Source: Ectobius pallidus (taxonomy: Eukaryota; Arthropoda; Insecta; Blattodea; Ectobiidae). Taken from it: a DNA stretch of 64,000 nt. Below the pieces are notes generated by a model. It searched no databases, was not told where the DNA came from, and saw nothing but the letters and a program-made list of their open reading frames with translations. Where the stretch lies: the NCBI GenBank assembly GCA_964059195.1, contig CAXKWD010000002.1, forward strand, positions 48,944,923-49,008,922. Reading direction: 5' to 3'. A program made the position numbers and the translations under genes. Of the stretch, positions 46,749 through 58,953 are shown in pieces (positions within the stretch are counted from its first letter, which is position 1; each line of letters begins with the position of its first letter).

Positions 46749-49565
46749 CTCTAATGATTGTGTTATAGGCAAGGAATTGCATGAAGCTGTATTACATCCT
46801 TGATGAGTGTATTTTTAGCGTATAATTAATTGACTGACAGGAAGAAATGGAGCGATTTATTTGATAGAGTGACTGCGCTGTGTTTTTATCTCATGGTTCC
46901 AAGGTTTGCATGAAGAACGGGAAGCTTAAACACTAAGTGCATAGCGAATGCAAGCGTCAAGGGCACAACTATCAGCAACACTATCTCCAAGCTTCCGGGT
47001 ATCTGTACCACCCACAACACTGTTAACGATAGTAACAGCCATGTTCACATGCAACCTTGCACGTATGAACCCCCGGTTAAGAACATGGTTGATAAATTGA
47101 GAGGGAGAAAGAAGCAAACATTCTCGTTAGTGTCTATAACAAAACATTTTGGTTCATCCTTGTACAGTAACTTAACTTTCCAATATTAAACCCTTAACTT
47201 TTTAGGACACTACGAGTATTTCATCGTTGTTCGTAGGCCTATATATACCTGACTTTTCAAATATGGTAGGAAGTAAATAAAAATGAAATACAAGTTTTAG
47301 CTCCATACTTGTCGGACGGTTACCTAACCTTCCAGCAAGGAACCCTGAAAAAATACACATACAAACAAAGAAAAGTACACGGACAAACAAGTACAGGAAA
47401 CAACTAAAAAAGACACTTGAAATAAGGGGTTTGTTGTTCGAGGAAACAGATATAACCCTACTTCAAGGGATTTTCTACCGTATTACATGCAAAGACTAAA
47501 ATTAACGCTTTGTAGATTGTTGTTCGCGTGTTGATGACATGCGTACTTTGTATCATTCTCTTGACAGCTCCACATGAATTAGTAATTTGGCGAAAAATAA
47601 TCTGATGTCCGACACTTACACGTAACCCAAAAACAAGTCAAGCTATTTCTTGATTTACATTCTATATAAATCCGCGTTACAAATCTTTATTGTCTGATGG
47701 TAGTTATGGTGTGTTCTTGTACAATATTAGTTCAATCTGACAAAACTTAATGTTGAGTATTGCTGTTAGTAGTGAGAAGGCAATTGAAACATTAAGAGGT
47801 TGTGTGTAAAAAAAATAATTCAATTTCACTAGTACTAGACCTATCATCTTGCTGTGAAGAAGTAATAGCTTTTTCTTTATATGTAAATATATTTTTTTCT
47901 GTTTTTATTTGTGTATCTGTGTATATTTGTATTTAGTAGCTGGTATTTCATATAGAATAAAAATTGAGGGCATTTTTGACGTGATTGTATTAGTGTATCT
48001 TGCTTGTAACAGGTTGTCACTTCTCACAGTTGCACTTCAGTAGTACATTAACATCTCCTTATTCGCGCCACTTTTCTGTGGAGGGAATTAAACCGAGGTT
48101 TTTCAAAATTGATATCATTACAGACATTAAAGAAATACGAGGGAATTTTACATTACAGAATATATGCCTATGTAAACCTATATACATGTATATGTGTATC
48201 CTATATTATACAAATTATATTATATTGTAGGCCTATAATAAATTGAGCAGGTAGCCATACAGGCACCACACAGGCGTTAAAATGAACTTAAACACAGTTC
48301 AATAACTTAAATAGCTACATATGGTCATACTAAAACTACAAAAAACCTTGGATAAGAATAATCAGACTAATAATCTTCTTAAGGGCTACATAACTGTTCC
48401 TCTTAGGGTCTTTACAAATTTTTATATATTATTTTCCGTCAATTGAAACTCCTTTCAGAAATCTGCGGAAAGGTTTCCACTAGTTCAGACATTGAATATT
48501 TACTTCATTATATATTTACTTTTTCACTTTATTCGGTTCGTGAGTAATCATGAATATTGAATTTTTGTGCGTTTCTCTATATTAACATCCATGCATGGGA
48601 AAAGAAGATATAGTGTAATGTTTATTTCGTTTTGTAATCATTTGCGCTTTTAAAAAACTTGTTAGGAAAGGAGCATGAATTTATTTTACAGGCCACATGC
48701 TAATTGTTCATTCAGAATAGCTAGCCTATATCTCTACGCCAAGGTATAAAAACATGCACTGGCTGTACGAGGTAAATAAACTAGAATGGGACAAGTGTAT
48801 TTTTAAGGGCAGAAGGAGGGGTTGAGAGATGCGCAACCAAGGGTTGGAGGGGTGGTTCTGCAATAAAGAACAGGAAAGGAGAACAATATCACGGCAGCAA
48901 AATAAGAATGGAAGAAAAAATGCTATCACTTCAGAATCGTAGAATTTTTATAGAGAAATTACCTCGGATTCATTTTTCCCGTAGTAAAGAAGGTGGAATG
49001 AGTGGTGGGAGGAATTGATGGCAATGGTGGAAGGGGGGGTGAGGTCTTACAAGAGTGGCGGGAGAAGGGGGTGGTCTGTAATAAAAAAGAAAGAGAAAGG
49101 AAATTTGTGTTTTGAAGCAATGAATTCTCCTTAACTGAGGGAGCTTAAAATGATATGCACAAGTAAAAAAGTTTAGGTTCCTGCGTTTGTATAGCTGGCC
49201 CCACTGTTATGTATATTATTATATTTTTCCCTTGCTACTGCTGTAGTTTCTTCGTTTCTGGGTTTATAGGAGTCGATAGCAATTCCGTCGAGTAGAGGCA
49301 TACAGTCACTCATAACTAGACGGTACTAAACGCAGCAGGAATCTTGTACCCGGAATTAAGAATCTTTCAGCCTCATTGTTTTTAAAACAACAGCACTTAC
49401 TTTCATAATGCCAAGTGGTTACTGGAATTCATTTTCTTAATGCTTTTAACAAATAGAAATGTTTTCGATAGTTTTATTTGATTGTTTTGAGAAGTTCACT
49501 TCAAAGAATGAGGAATACTGTGCATTTGCCAAATAAAAAATTGATAAACGTATTACAGATCATAG
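46749..49565. other. No recognised feature
   Basis: AT-rich, with G-rich patches (49010-49070). Short frames only. Confidence 0.55.
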
Positions 49566-49578
49566 TAAAATATGATTA

Positions 49579-49837
49579 TAGTTTAAAAACTTCTTCCGGG
49601 CTGTTGGGCCGTGGTCTTGGCTTAAAACTGCCTGACGTTTCGCCCATTACTGTAATGGGCATCTTCGGAGGTGCTCAAGTCGCTACTCGGTGCCGAAGTG
49701 TCCACTTGAGCACCTCTGAAGATACCCATCACAGTAATGCGCGAAACGTCAGGCAGTTTTAAGCCAAGACCACGGCCCAACAGTCCGGGAGACGTTTTTA
49801 AACTACAAGACTCCGGCCGTGAAAGCCTTCTAAGTTA
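49579..49837. mobile_element. 259-bp fold-back element with 13-bp target duplication
   Basis: Two 100-bp arms (49581-49680 and 49704-49803) match at about 93 of 100 positions around a 23-bp loop. Arm words include GGGCCGTGGTCTTGGC, TTAAAACTGCCTGACG and TTTCGC. A tail (ACAAGACTCCGGCCGTGAAA and on) lies only on the right. Identical 13-bp repeats TAAAATATGATTA flank the whole unit (49566-49578 and 49838-49850). The long duplication with an asymmetric tail suggests retroposition rather than cut-and-paste. No coding capacity. Confidence 0.9.
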
Positions 49838-49850
49838 TAAAATATGATTA

Positions 49851-52674
49851 GTTGATCACTGAACATAATCAGAGAAAGTATAAATTATGATTTAATATAG
49901 CCTTCTCCTGAAATCTTGAAGGATGTTAATTAGAATGTTTTTGACTGTCTCTTGGGTGACGCCGAACTACGAAACTATGTGAATTTAGCCAGGCCTCTTC
50001 GACTTCCAAACAGTAGTCCAACAATTTCCCAGTTTTCGGGGCTGATGATGTATTTTTGACTGAGGGCAGGAATGCATTGTTAATAAAGATTCTTCTTTTC
50101 TTCTTGAATTTACTTTGTCTATTTAACATCTTGTTCAATTCGAACGGTTGGATCAAGGATTAAAGTATTCTTAGAATGTCGGTGAATGGCGTCTTGTGGC
50201 TCCAGTAGATGACAAACAGTGGACTTCTTCAATAAATTTATCAAAAAATGTGTGTCAACTGATAGAAGTGCATAAAAAAGATTACGCTTTTGACGGCTTG
50301 AAACTTCTAAAAGAACCGGATACATTTTGTAGTAGCAAGAGGTACAATTTGGCAGAAAGTGGTAATATCAGACCATTAAACATTAGCCTCACTTTGGGTT
50401 AGAAAGATATATTGAATTGATTCCATGAATAACTTATCTCGAGGTTTAATTAAGGAGGTGTTAGATTTAATAAGTTTATTTTAATAGAATTTAAATGACT
50501 CACGTTTGTTGCATTAGCGGAGATAAGGGGCTTTTACTAGAAATTTTGAATTTACATCACTAATGGTGTGTAAGTTATTCAGATTTAAAATTATTCACTG
50601 TTTTTAGTAAAAATATCGTTCACTTGTCTTTAATAGTAACAGGTAAAAATCTGACGCTGTCAGAGCAGAACTGAATATTGTGCGTACAGCATTATTATAA
50701 AAAAAAAATCTTGACTCAGTCCTATTTCATGAAGCCACATGTACTTCACATGAGCTATGTCCATTCCTAACATATGCTACCTTTTCATATTTTCTCCCAA
50801 CTGCTTCATCGTCTTTTCATTTTTGCTTAGTTCGCACTTTTTTGCCTAGTAACTTACCTCTTTCAGGCAGTATAGTCTGTTCCGATCTTACATTTGTCGT
50901 ATTGAAACTGTTTATACAAAAATGCAGGGCGGATATGTTCTTCAAGTTTTATGAAATTATAATATAAGGTGGATTTCTAAGTATTGATATTTTAAAGCTA
51001 TTTGATATTAAATTCTTTGACTTAGGTAGTCTTATTCTTACAGACCTACTTGTAAAAGAGTATAGTTTTTAGGCAGCTTGAATTAAAATTGAACTTCTAA
51101 CTTTTAACCAACTTTGGTTTCAACCACATGGAAAATACTCTTTTAGTTAAGAATATTTCTATATGATTATTAAATAGACTTAGTTTGATAAAAATTGAAA
51201 ATTTCAAAATTCATTACAACTTTTTAAGTGAATTTCTTACGATGGTCACAAAAATCGTCATACTTGGTGGCTGAAAAGTATTGTCGACTTCATTCCTTTT
51301 CTTGACAGCCGTGCCCCAGAAAATCAATAACCTCTGTCTGCTCGTGTGCTTCTTGTATATGCGGCAGTAGATTGGAGGTCAGCTCAAAGTTCAATGGTAC
51401 GTAATTCATTACATTAAGTCTAGTGTTTATTATTATTATTTCACAAGTATTAACGGCCTGTAAAAAATGTATGATACATGTAGAAAAATTACTTTATTTT
51501 GCTCGTAGGATTGCTAATCCCGCCGTTACGGGCTCGTTTCGCAAGTATACCTAGTCACAAAATAAAATCGGATTAGAAAAAAAAAAAGTCAAACGAACCT
51601 TGTCTAGTCCCTCAGGGTTTTAGACTGTTTTACACTTAACAGCTTGAAAAAAATAAAAGTAAAAAATGCCCCAAAATGAATTTCAAGATCATTACAATAC
51701 CAAATTTGAGACACGGCGTATTTATTTACCAATTCATTGTGTGTTGGTGCCGATTCTAAGTTAACATTCCGAATTTGTGCCAACTTATCTGTATTTGCGT
51801 TAATATAATTTTGACCTGTTTTGCTGATTAGGTAGCATTTCAATGGCTCATTTATTATCAATTCTGAACCTTCGTGTATTACACTGGCGGGAAAGAGCCA
51901 AGTTACTGTTATTATCTATTAGTGTGTAAACACATTTGTTCCAATGTACAGCCTAAATAATGTTACTTATGAACGGAGAGTGCAGGGACATTTATAGATG
52001 TTTTCTTTCCTCTGTAGTGTAGCTTATATGAGGCATATATTCATAAGATAGAAATGCATGGCCCCACGTATAAAAGGGGAGAGCGCTCTGTTAATGAATG
52101 CATGGCCCACTGTATCAGCCTGGTATTGACAAGAGAATAACATTTCTTGCAATTACCCTGGGGGTAAAGCATAAATTTCTTCCAACAACATGGTTATTGA
52201 AAATTATCTTCAGTCTGAAGGTCAGTGGAAACGTTGTAGGGTAGATAAATTGGTACGTGTGAGTGCATTCGGAGAATTTAGGGGCTTAAACATACCATTA
52301 TTGTGCGAATAATTAATATTTACTTTTAAAATGAACATGCCATTTCTTCTAAGCTGTGTCGGTATAGGAAACTTGGAAACAAATTACGGGTAATAAAACA
52401 TAAAATAATTCAAGAACATGGTTTGACTCACTTCTTCATTTTCCTTAGCCCTATTTGTTAAATAGCTTGTTTGTTTGTTTGTTTGTTCGTTTGTTTGTTC
52501 GTTTGTTTTGATTATTTAATGACGATTGTTTACTGCGTAGGCCTATATCCGTCCCTGTGTGTCGGAACAGAATTATTTTACATTCCTCTAAATCTACAGG
52601 CATCTACAAATCGATATTGGCAGGAATCGAAACTATGAACTTATTATTTTTATTACTTTTTTTTAATAGCTTAA
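49851..52674. other. No recognised feature; TTTG tract
   Basis: Unique-looking AT-rich DNA, with a TTTG/TTCG microsatellite at 52467-52510. Confidence 0.55.
52467..52510. repeat. TTTG microsatellite
   Basis: About ten TTTG units, two of them changed to TTCG. Confidence 0.9.
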
Positions 52675-53649
52675 TAATAAAATCAGGTAAACTGATATAA
52701 CCAAGTGCCAGATGAAGTTAACAGGAGTTATTTCAGAAACTATTGACTTTTAGAATACGGTTTTTTAGAAACTTTTATAAATATATGTGAAGGAATTAGT
52801 GGGATAAATAGAATATTAACAAAACGAAATTACAACATATGCCTCACATATAAAGCAAGGCGTGATATATTGTAGTAAATTTACAAAAATCTGACTGCAT
52901 TGCAGTGAAGGCCTTAAGTATTCAATATCAAAAACGGAACAAGGCTACTGAGGCCGTGGTTTCTACATTCATTTGTCTACACTTGAAGTGGCAGTCCTAT
53001 TTTTAAACCGTTAATTGGTCGTTACTCCGGTATCGGTCAACCGATTGGGTCCAAAATCAATAGCGTTCGTTCTGTGGACGTTATAAGTGCTTATACTAAG
53101 TTACATGAAAATCTTATAAAGCTTATTCGAGTTACTGCGCGTAGAGACTAGGGATGGGTCCTCGATACTTTCGATACCTCGATACTCTCGATACTTGCAT
53201 GGTATCGGCATCGAACGATACTTCAGAAAACTCGCTCGATACTTTTTCGATACTTTTGTAATTCTGCAATTAAGTGAGAATGCTAGTATGTTTGAACAAA
53301 AACTTGTAAGTGAACTGTTTCAAAAACTAATTTTAGTTTTAATGTAGAGTTTAAAAATAGGTTACTGACGATATTAAATTTTGTCTCATTAAATATGCAG
53401 ACTTAATTAATTTAGTTGGTATTACACAGTTCTCTCAAATTTTAATTTTTAATGTATCTATTTATTGAAACTGGAAATGTTGAAGGTCACGAGTATCGAA
53501 GTATCGAGTATCGAGGAAAAAATTATGTATCGGTATCGAGTATCGAGTATCGAGAAAATCTGGTATCGACCCATCCCTAGTAGAGACACACGGACGGACT
53601 GACTTTTTTCCCGTCCACCATACAATCTTAGAAAGTACCATTCTGGCAC

Positions 53650-53655
<6 letters not shown>
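52675..53655 (+). repeat. Dispersed repeat R1 (copy 2), split by a MITE
   Basis: Shares TTTCAGAAACTATTGA, CGGTCAACCGATT, TCCAAAATCA and TTATAAGTGCTTA with 10560-10925. After the MITE (53149-53579) it continues GACACACGGACGGACTGAC, CCCGTCCACCATACAATC and CCATTCTGGC. It contains an extra stretch (about 52790-52990) not present in copy 1. Confidence 0.7.
53149..53579. mobile_element. hAT-like MITE with ATCGATAC motifs (copy 1), 8-bp target duplication
   Basis: Ends TAGGGATGGGTC and GACCCATCCCTA are exact inverts, followed by multiple CGATAC/GTATCG subterminal repeats. The 8-bp direct repeats GTAGAGAC (53141-53148 and 53580-53587) are identical. Inserted in repeat R1. 431 bp, no transposase. A second copy lies at 54920-55358. 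Confidence 0.95.
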
Positions 53656-53712
<57 letters not shown>

Positions 53713-53735
53713 GTAATAATAACAGTAATAATAAT
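53648..53735. repeat. AAT microsatellite
   Basis: A long AAT run directly after the R1 end, passing into AACAGTAAT units. The Tyr-rich minus-strand frame over it is an artefact. Confidence 0.95.
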
Positions 53736-54919
53736 AGATTTCCAAATTGAAATACAAAATCTATTACAATTTCGATTCAAAATCAAATGTAGGCCTACAT
53801 TCTAATGTCACCCGAAAAAGAAAAGTTAAGCTTAGGCCTATGTACAACTAAAGTTATTGTTAAATTTGTGATACCTCAATTTTTAGAGTATTTTTCGTTT
53901 CATTTTATACTGACCACATATTCAGAAAATTTGTTTCTGCTCTTGGCTTTACATACTAATTCCACCTTTCGTATCTCTCATAACTAAAATAAAATATGGA
54001 GGAATTCTTGCATGAAGCAAGTGTGAATTCTTGAGGCATGCACAACATTTCTACGGTAGTTAGAGAAGGCGGTGATGTGAAAATGCTTCACAGGAAATCT
54101 TTTAAATAAAACAAATAACAAGCCAAGTTCAGTGCTCAAGAGAGAGGCTTTCCCCTCGGTTGCAAGCGACAAATAGTAGCGAAAACAGCACGGGAGACTA
54201 GGAAAAAAATAAAAGATCTGCATTTTTAAAAAATAAAACTTAGGTTCGCCTGATTCTTTGTCTCACTCGTAATACAACAAGGACCATAATAATTTGCATA
54301 GGAAGAATTCATTTAGAATGAGGCTCCAATTTCTTGTGTTCAGTGAAACCTGTAAATGTACAGAAACTACTCATATATACAGTATATTCTCTTTCTCCGT
54401 CCCAAGCAAGCTATCCGCCTTTTTTTCTCTTTATCGCTCATTGTTCCACTTTATATGGTCTCTTTTTAAGTTTTACGTGTATTGTTCTGTTCTTATTTTC
54501 CAGTTCCTCATCTTTATTTTTTTTCACTTTCTTCTCCTCCAGAAAGTGGCTTTCGTTTCTTTATAAAGCTACGTTTCAGATTTATACGGGTATATAACCA
54601 GGGGTTGTTATTCTCAATTATTGCGTAGGGAAGCAAGGCTTTGGACGTTGTAATTTTTACAACGTACTTCTTCACACTTGGTGAATACAGAATATTATTG
54701 TGAGCTGTTTGCTAATTTGAAAGCCTAGGTTTATAAAAGCAAAAGTAGGCTTAGATGACGAGTAGGTTTTATTGTAAGATATCGTTATGTGATCTAGTCG
54801 GTATTTTATTTTCCAAGATACATACATATAAGAAAACAACTTTGGAGCCTTGTAGACTTCAGTTTCAGTTTCTTGGTTGCTTAAAGAATTAATCTGTTTT
54901 CCATAGGTAGAATTGTTAC
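53736..54919. other. No recognised feature
   Basis: T-rich sequence with two TAGGCCTA octamers (53790, 53833). Overlapping frames at 54294-54597 lie in a pyrimidine-rich patch without domains. Confidence 0.55.
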
Positions 54920-55358
54920 GGATGGGTCCTCAGTACTTTCGATACCTCGATACTCTCGATACTTGCATGGTATCGGCATCGAATGATACTTCAGAAAACT
55001 TGTTCGATACTTTTTCGATACTTTTGTAATTATGCAATTCCGCAATTAAGTGAGAATGCTAGTATTTTTTAACAAAAACTTGTAAATGGATTGTTTATAA
55101 AACTAATTTTAGTTTTAATGTAGAGTTTAAAAATAATTATAGGCTACTGATGATACATTTTGTCTCGTTAAATATGCAGACTTAATTAATTTAGTTGTTA
55201 TTACACAGTTCTCTCAAATTTTAATTTTTAATGTACCTATTTATTGAAACTGGAAATGTTGAAGGTATCGAGTATCGAAGTATCAAGTATTGAGGTAAAA
55301 ATCTTGTATCGGTATTGAGTATCGAGTATCAAGAAAATCTGGTATCGACCCATCCCTA
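54920..55358. mobile_element. hAT-like MITE with ATCGATAC motifs (copy 2)
   Basis: Collinear with 53149-53579: GGATGGGTCCTCAGTACTTT at the left, TGGTATCGACCCATCCCTA at the right, and the same interior TTAAGTGAGAATGCTAGTA. The right flank is GTTACAAC and the left flank ends GTTAC. That fits an 8-bp duplication with six bases (AACTAG) lost at the left junction. Confidence 0.92.
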
Positions 55359-55454
55359 GTTACAACAAATACTACAGAAAGTATGCAGTAAAATTACATA
55401 AAATGAGACTGTTAACACAGAAAAGAAAACATATTTAACCACTTCACATTGGGA

Positions 55455-55515
55455 CTCTATTCCAAGACCTTTGGCTATCCGTGCCGCCGCTCTACCAACT
55501 GAGCTAGCCGGAGTT
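55455..55515 (-). mobile_element. tRNA-like SINE head
   Basis: The minus strand reads GGCTAGCTCAGTTGGTAGAG then CGGCGGCACGGATAGCC, related to the head at 17087-17155. The B box is degenerate (GGTCTTGGAATAGAGTCCC), so it is not a functional tRNA. Confidence 0.6.
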
Positions 55516-56640
55516 TGATTCATAGCCGGATGGATCCTCTGTCCTGTATTTAATTGCCCTTAATGGTCTACCTCACTGACAGACAAGTTATGTCATATGC
55601 AGTACTGTGAGGCACAGTAATTAGCTATTTTTGTGACCGGGCTTCCACTGTTATTGTACAGTAACATTCATGATGGAGATATCTATCCATGAACCACAGA
55701 TTATTTCTATTTCCAGATAATATCTGAATTCAAATTTCTATGGCAAATAGATTACAAAACAACTTTCAAGAAAATTGATGTATTTCATGTTTCTATCTTT
55801 GAGGGTCAATTATGATCAATTAGTAAATATATTCACCTTAGGCTATACCCTCAAGTTTCTACTTAAAATGAAATACACAAACCACTTGGGATTACTTTGA
55901 AATTAACTAATAAAACAGGCCTATGTGTGTAGTATCCATATCAGTAAGAATTAACAGTAAAATAACAGTAAAGTAACTTTTAAGACTTCCCTTAATATTA
56001 AGTTAAATTGGTTGTCCTCATAGTAAGTTCTTTGCACATCTCGTAGCTGATCAGTAGATATTATAGTTTTATCAGAATGCCTTGGTGTTTCTGTTGAGAT
56101 TGTAAAACTTGACCTTTAAGTAGTTCTTACTTGGAAGCACTTGATTTATGTCAACATTATTAAGTATCACAGCCTCCTCTGTACGTTTTCAATTTAAATG
56201 TGAAACTGGAAGGTGAGGAGGAAGCTTAGGAATAAAGACTTGTAGCGATGCTTGCTAGTAAGGAAGAGTATTTGCATTTGTTAACCAAGAGTTTCTCGTG
56301 ATAAGTAGCTGTAGCGAAGCCTATTGGCTGTTGACACAGGAGTTTCTGATGTTTGATTAACCGCAGTGCATAGCATACACACTCATACTTAAGCAGCCAG
56401 GAAAAGGGTTAAGCCATTACATCTCTACCTCAGAGGCAACTGTTTGTAATTCCATGCCCATCCCATTTCCCTCTGTTCCTCTTTTCCCTATTAACTCTTC
56501 TACGTGCAGATTCTGTCATTTCATCTCTTTACACTTCAACAATATTATAAGTTTCCTACCTCTGTAATAAAAAGAAGACTTAACGTGTATCACATTTTGT
56601 CTCGTGTTTACTTACTTCAGCCATTCTTATTGTGCATCAG
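55516..56640. other. No recognised feature
   Basis: No gene, TIR or SINE body recognised after the tRNA-like head. Confidence 0.55.
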
Positions 56641-57361
56641 GGCCCTGGGCCATAGAACTTGCTAATAATATTTGTTAATATTAGAACTCATAATATTATT
56701 TATTAGTTAACAAAATCTTGATTCATGGAGATATGAACATTACTCATAAAATCTCTTCTAATATTCATTAGTCAGCTGACTGATTTGGAAGTTATGTCCG
56801 AACTGGATTGTTGTTTGTATTTTTTTCCCTTCTTAGTCTTTTTGTCAATACTATTTCAAAGCAGCACGGCGTACATATATCTTCATAAATGTAACAAATA
56901 ATAATAACTAACTCCTAGAAATGAATAAATCTGCTAGGCACTTATTCAAGTTAGCAGTATGCTTATGTACTAAAATCTAACCTCAAATCCTGAAAATTTA
57001 TGACAAAAATTCCTTTGATAGCGCATGTAAGCTTTTTCTCAATTGATAATTAAATAAAAGTAATTCATTTTCCACAAATTTGTGGTCACGAAATCTGAAT
57101 TACATGGGTTTGAAAATAAGTTATTAGTCCAAAAAGACTTACAGAAAAACACCTAATGTTATCAGTAAATTTTATTATTTCTTCAGTTTACGAAACACTT
57201 TAACTAATAATATTAGCAATGTTTGCTAATAATTTAGAGCCATGAACTCATGACTAATATTATTAGAAAATATTCTTATGAAACAGAAGACTAATAATAA
57301 CAACCAGTATTATAATGTATTTGCTAATAATATCAGGGTAATATTTCTATGAAACAGGGCC
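56641..57361. mobile_element. Candidate MITE of about 720 bp with CTAATAATATTAG repeats
   Basis: Left end GGCCCTGGGCCATAGAA and right end TTCTATGAAACAGGGCC are imperfect inverts, 14 of 17 matching. Many CTAATAATATTAG-like subterminal copies lie inside both ends. No target duplication is clear and no coding frame is present. Confidence 0.55.
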
Positions 57362-58075
57362 AAGGGCTAGGATTTTTAGGTTCGCATCTTTTCTTAGGTC
57401 AAATATGCTAAGAGACCCGTGAAAATAACAGTGTTGTTGTCTCTAGTTGAGAATACATGCAACTTTCTAGCACTTTATCCCTTTTTGGGCCTCTATCCCT
57501 TTTTCCATCTGTGCCCATAATCCCCCTTTTCCCCCTCTTTTGTATTTTGCTCCAGCGCTTTAATAATTTCCATCGTTTATAGCCTATGACTTTTTAGTTT
57601 CGTTGTTTTTTTATTATATAATTAGCCTATCTTGGTTTCGTTCCAATATTCAATATCTTAAGTAATTTTAAATGAAATGCTCATAAGCTTGCAGTGAAGT
57701 TGGGAATAGTGAACCTTGTTTGTTTTCAACAAATGCAGGATTGAGGGAAGCTTGCAAATCTTAAAAATTATCACTAAATATTAAATGTTTCTGTTTAATT
57801 TCACTGAAATTAGTCAATAGCCTGCTGTTCATAAATGCTAGTTTGTTACATGACGAGTTTAGTAGCACTATTTTCCCCATGATTTGTATTATTTTAGCAT
57901 CTTTTCTCTTCCTTTTTTCATATGGAAATTGCACGTAAAAATCCTAACCCTGGATATCACATTTTCCTTCGTATATCCTTACTTTAGCCATGCTAATTGT
58001 GCATACCTGTCACATTTTGGTAAAATAAGGTCATGTAGATTGATTAGAATTTTATTAAAATATACGTTGACTATC
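57362..58075. other. No recognised feature
   Basis: AT-rich spacer. Confidence 0.55.
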
Positions 58076-58138
58076 TCTTCAGATATATTTCGACCCCCTT
58101 CATGGGGATGACCACAAGAGGGTCGAATACATCTGGAA
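58076..58138. repeat. Short imperfect hairpin
   Basis: CTTCAGATATATTTCGACCC and GGGTCGAATACATCTGG are imperfect inverts around CATGGGGATGACC. It is possibly related to the fold-back class at 49579. Confidence 0.5.
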
Positions 58139-58200
58139 AATATTTTTAAAATTGTATAGTTGACAAGGCCGAGTAGGCCTATATATATACTTCTATATAG

Positions 58201-58686
58201 CAAACATGCCTAATTTCGCAGTACAGTGGTATTAATGAGAGGTGGCAGTCAGATGCGCGTGAGAGAGGTGACGCATGTAGGAGGAATCATGGGGAGGGGT
58301 AAAAATCTAGCGGGAGAGGAGAAGCGATTGTAACGAGGTCTCTTGTTTCTTCACTGCATTATACGATCTTACCGCTCTGAAAGCAACGACATAACTAACC
58401 CATACACCCCTCCATGCAGTACGAATGTTTATTGGACTCGTCTGCAGCTACTGAGCATCCATCCTTGGACTGCCACGTCTGATTAATACTACTGTACCCC
58501 TAGTTTCGCAGTATCTTTTTATTTTATTTATTGCAAAAATGGGAACAGTAGTGGAAATATTTCATCTTATTCATCAAAGAGGGCATCTTCTCTTCTATTT
58601 TATACATTTTTTTTTTAATTTTTCCATTACTGTTCCTGATTTTGCAGTAAATAAAATAAAAAATACTGCGAAATTAGGCACGTTTG
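58201..58686. mobile_element. 486-bp MITE with GCCTAATTTCGCAGTA TIRs
   Basis: The exact 16-bp inverts GCCTAATTTCGCAGTA lie at 58208-58223 and 58664-58679. A 7-bp CAAAC(A/G)T extension outside each is inverted with one mismatch. A second, longer inverted pair sits inside the right half (58498-58565 against 58612-58680). No transposase. It ends 16 bp before the TTAA MITE at 58703. Confidence 0.82.
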
Positions 58687-58702
58687 GCCTAAATAGTTAT
58701 TT

Positions 58703-58953
58703 TTAACCTTTTCACTTCTTCTGACGTATAAATTGATCGCATTATTATTAGGTCAAAATAGATTATTAATAAATCACATAAAATTATTATATTTTTATGT
58801 TAAAATATGAGGATTTTTACTCCCATATTACGTTTTCGTTGTAGAAACCACTTATTCCCCTAAAATTTAAAAATTGATTTCAAACCGAAAATTCACTGAT
58901 AGTTTCAATTGAACTCTTATATAAATAAGTAAATTCATCACTGAAAGAGTTAA
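58703..58953 (+). mobile_element. TTAA-flanked MITE, piggyBac-like (copy 5)
   Basis: TTAACCTTTTCACTTCTTCT then GACGTAT at the left, and CACTGAAAGAGTTAA at the right, with TTAA on both sides. The interior GTTAAAATATGAGGATTT matches the copy at 5117. 251 bp. Confidence 0.82.

Noticed and set aside
53458..53757. Tyr-rich protein of 99 codons
   Set aside because: It is the reverse translation of the AAT microsatellite and part of the neighbouring MITE.
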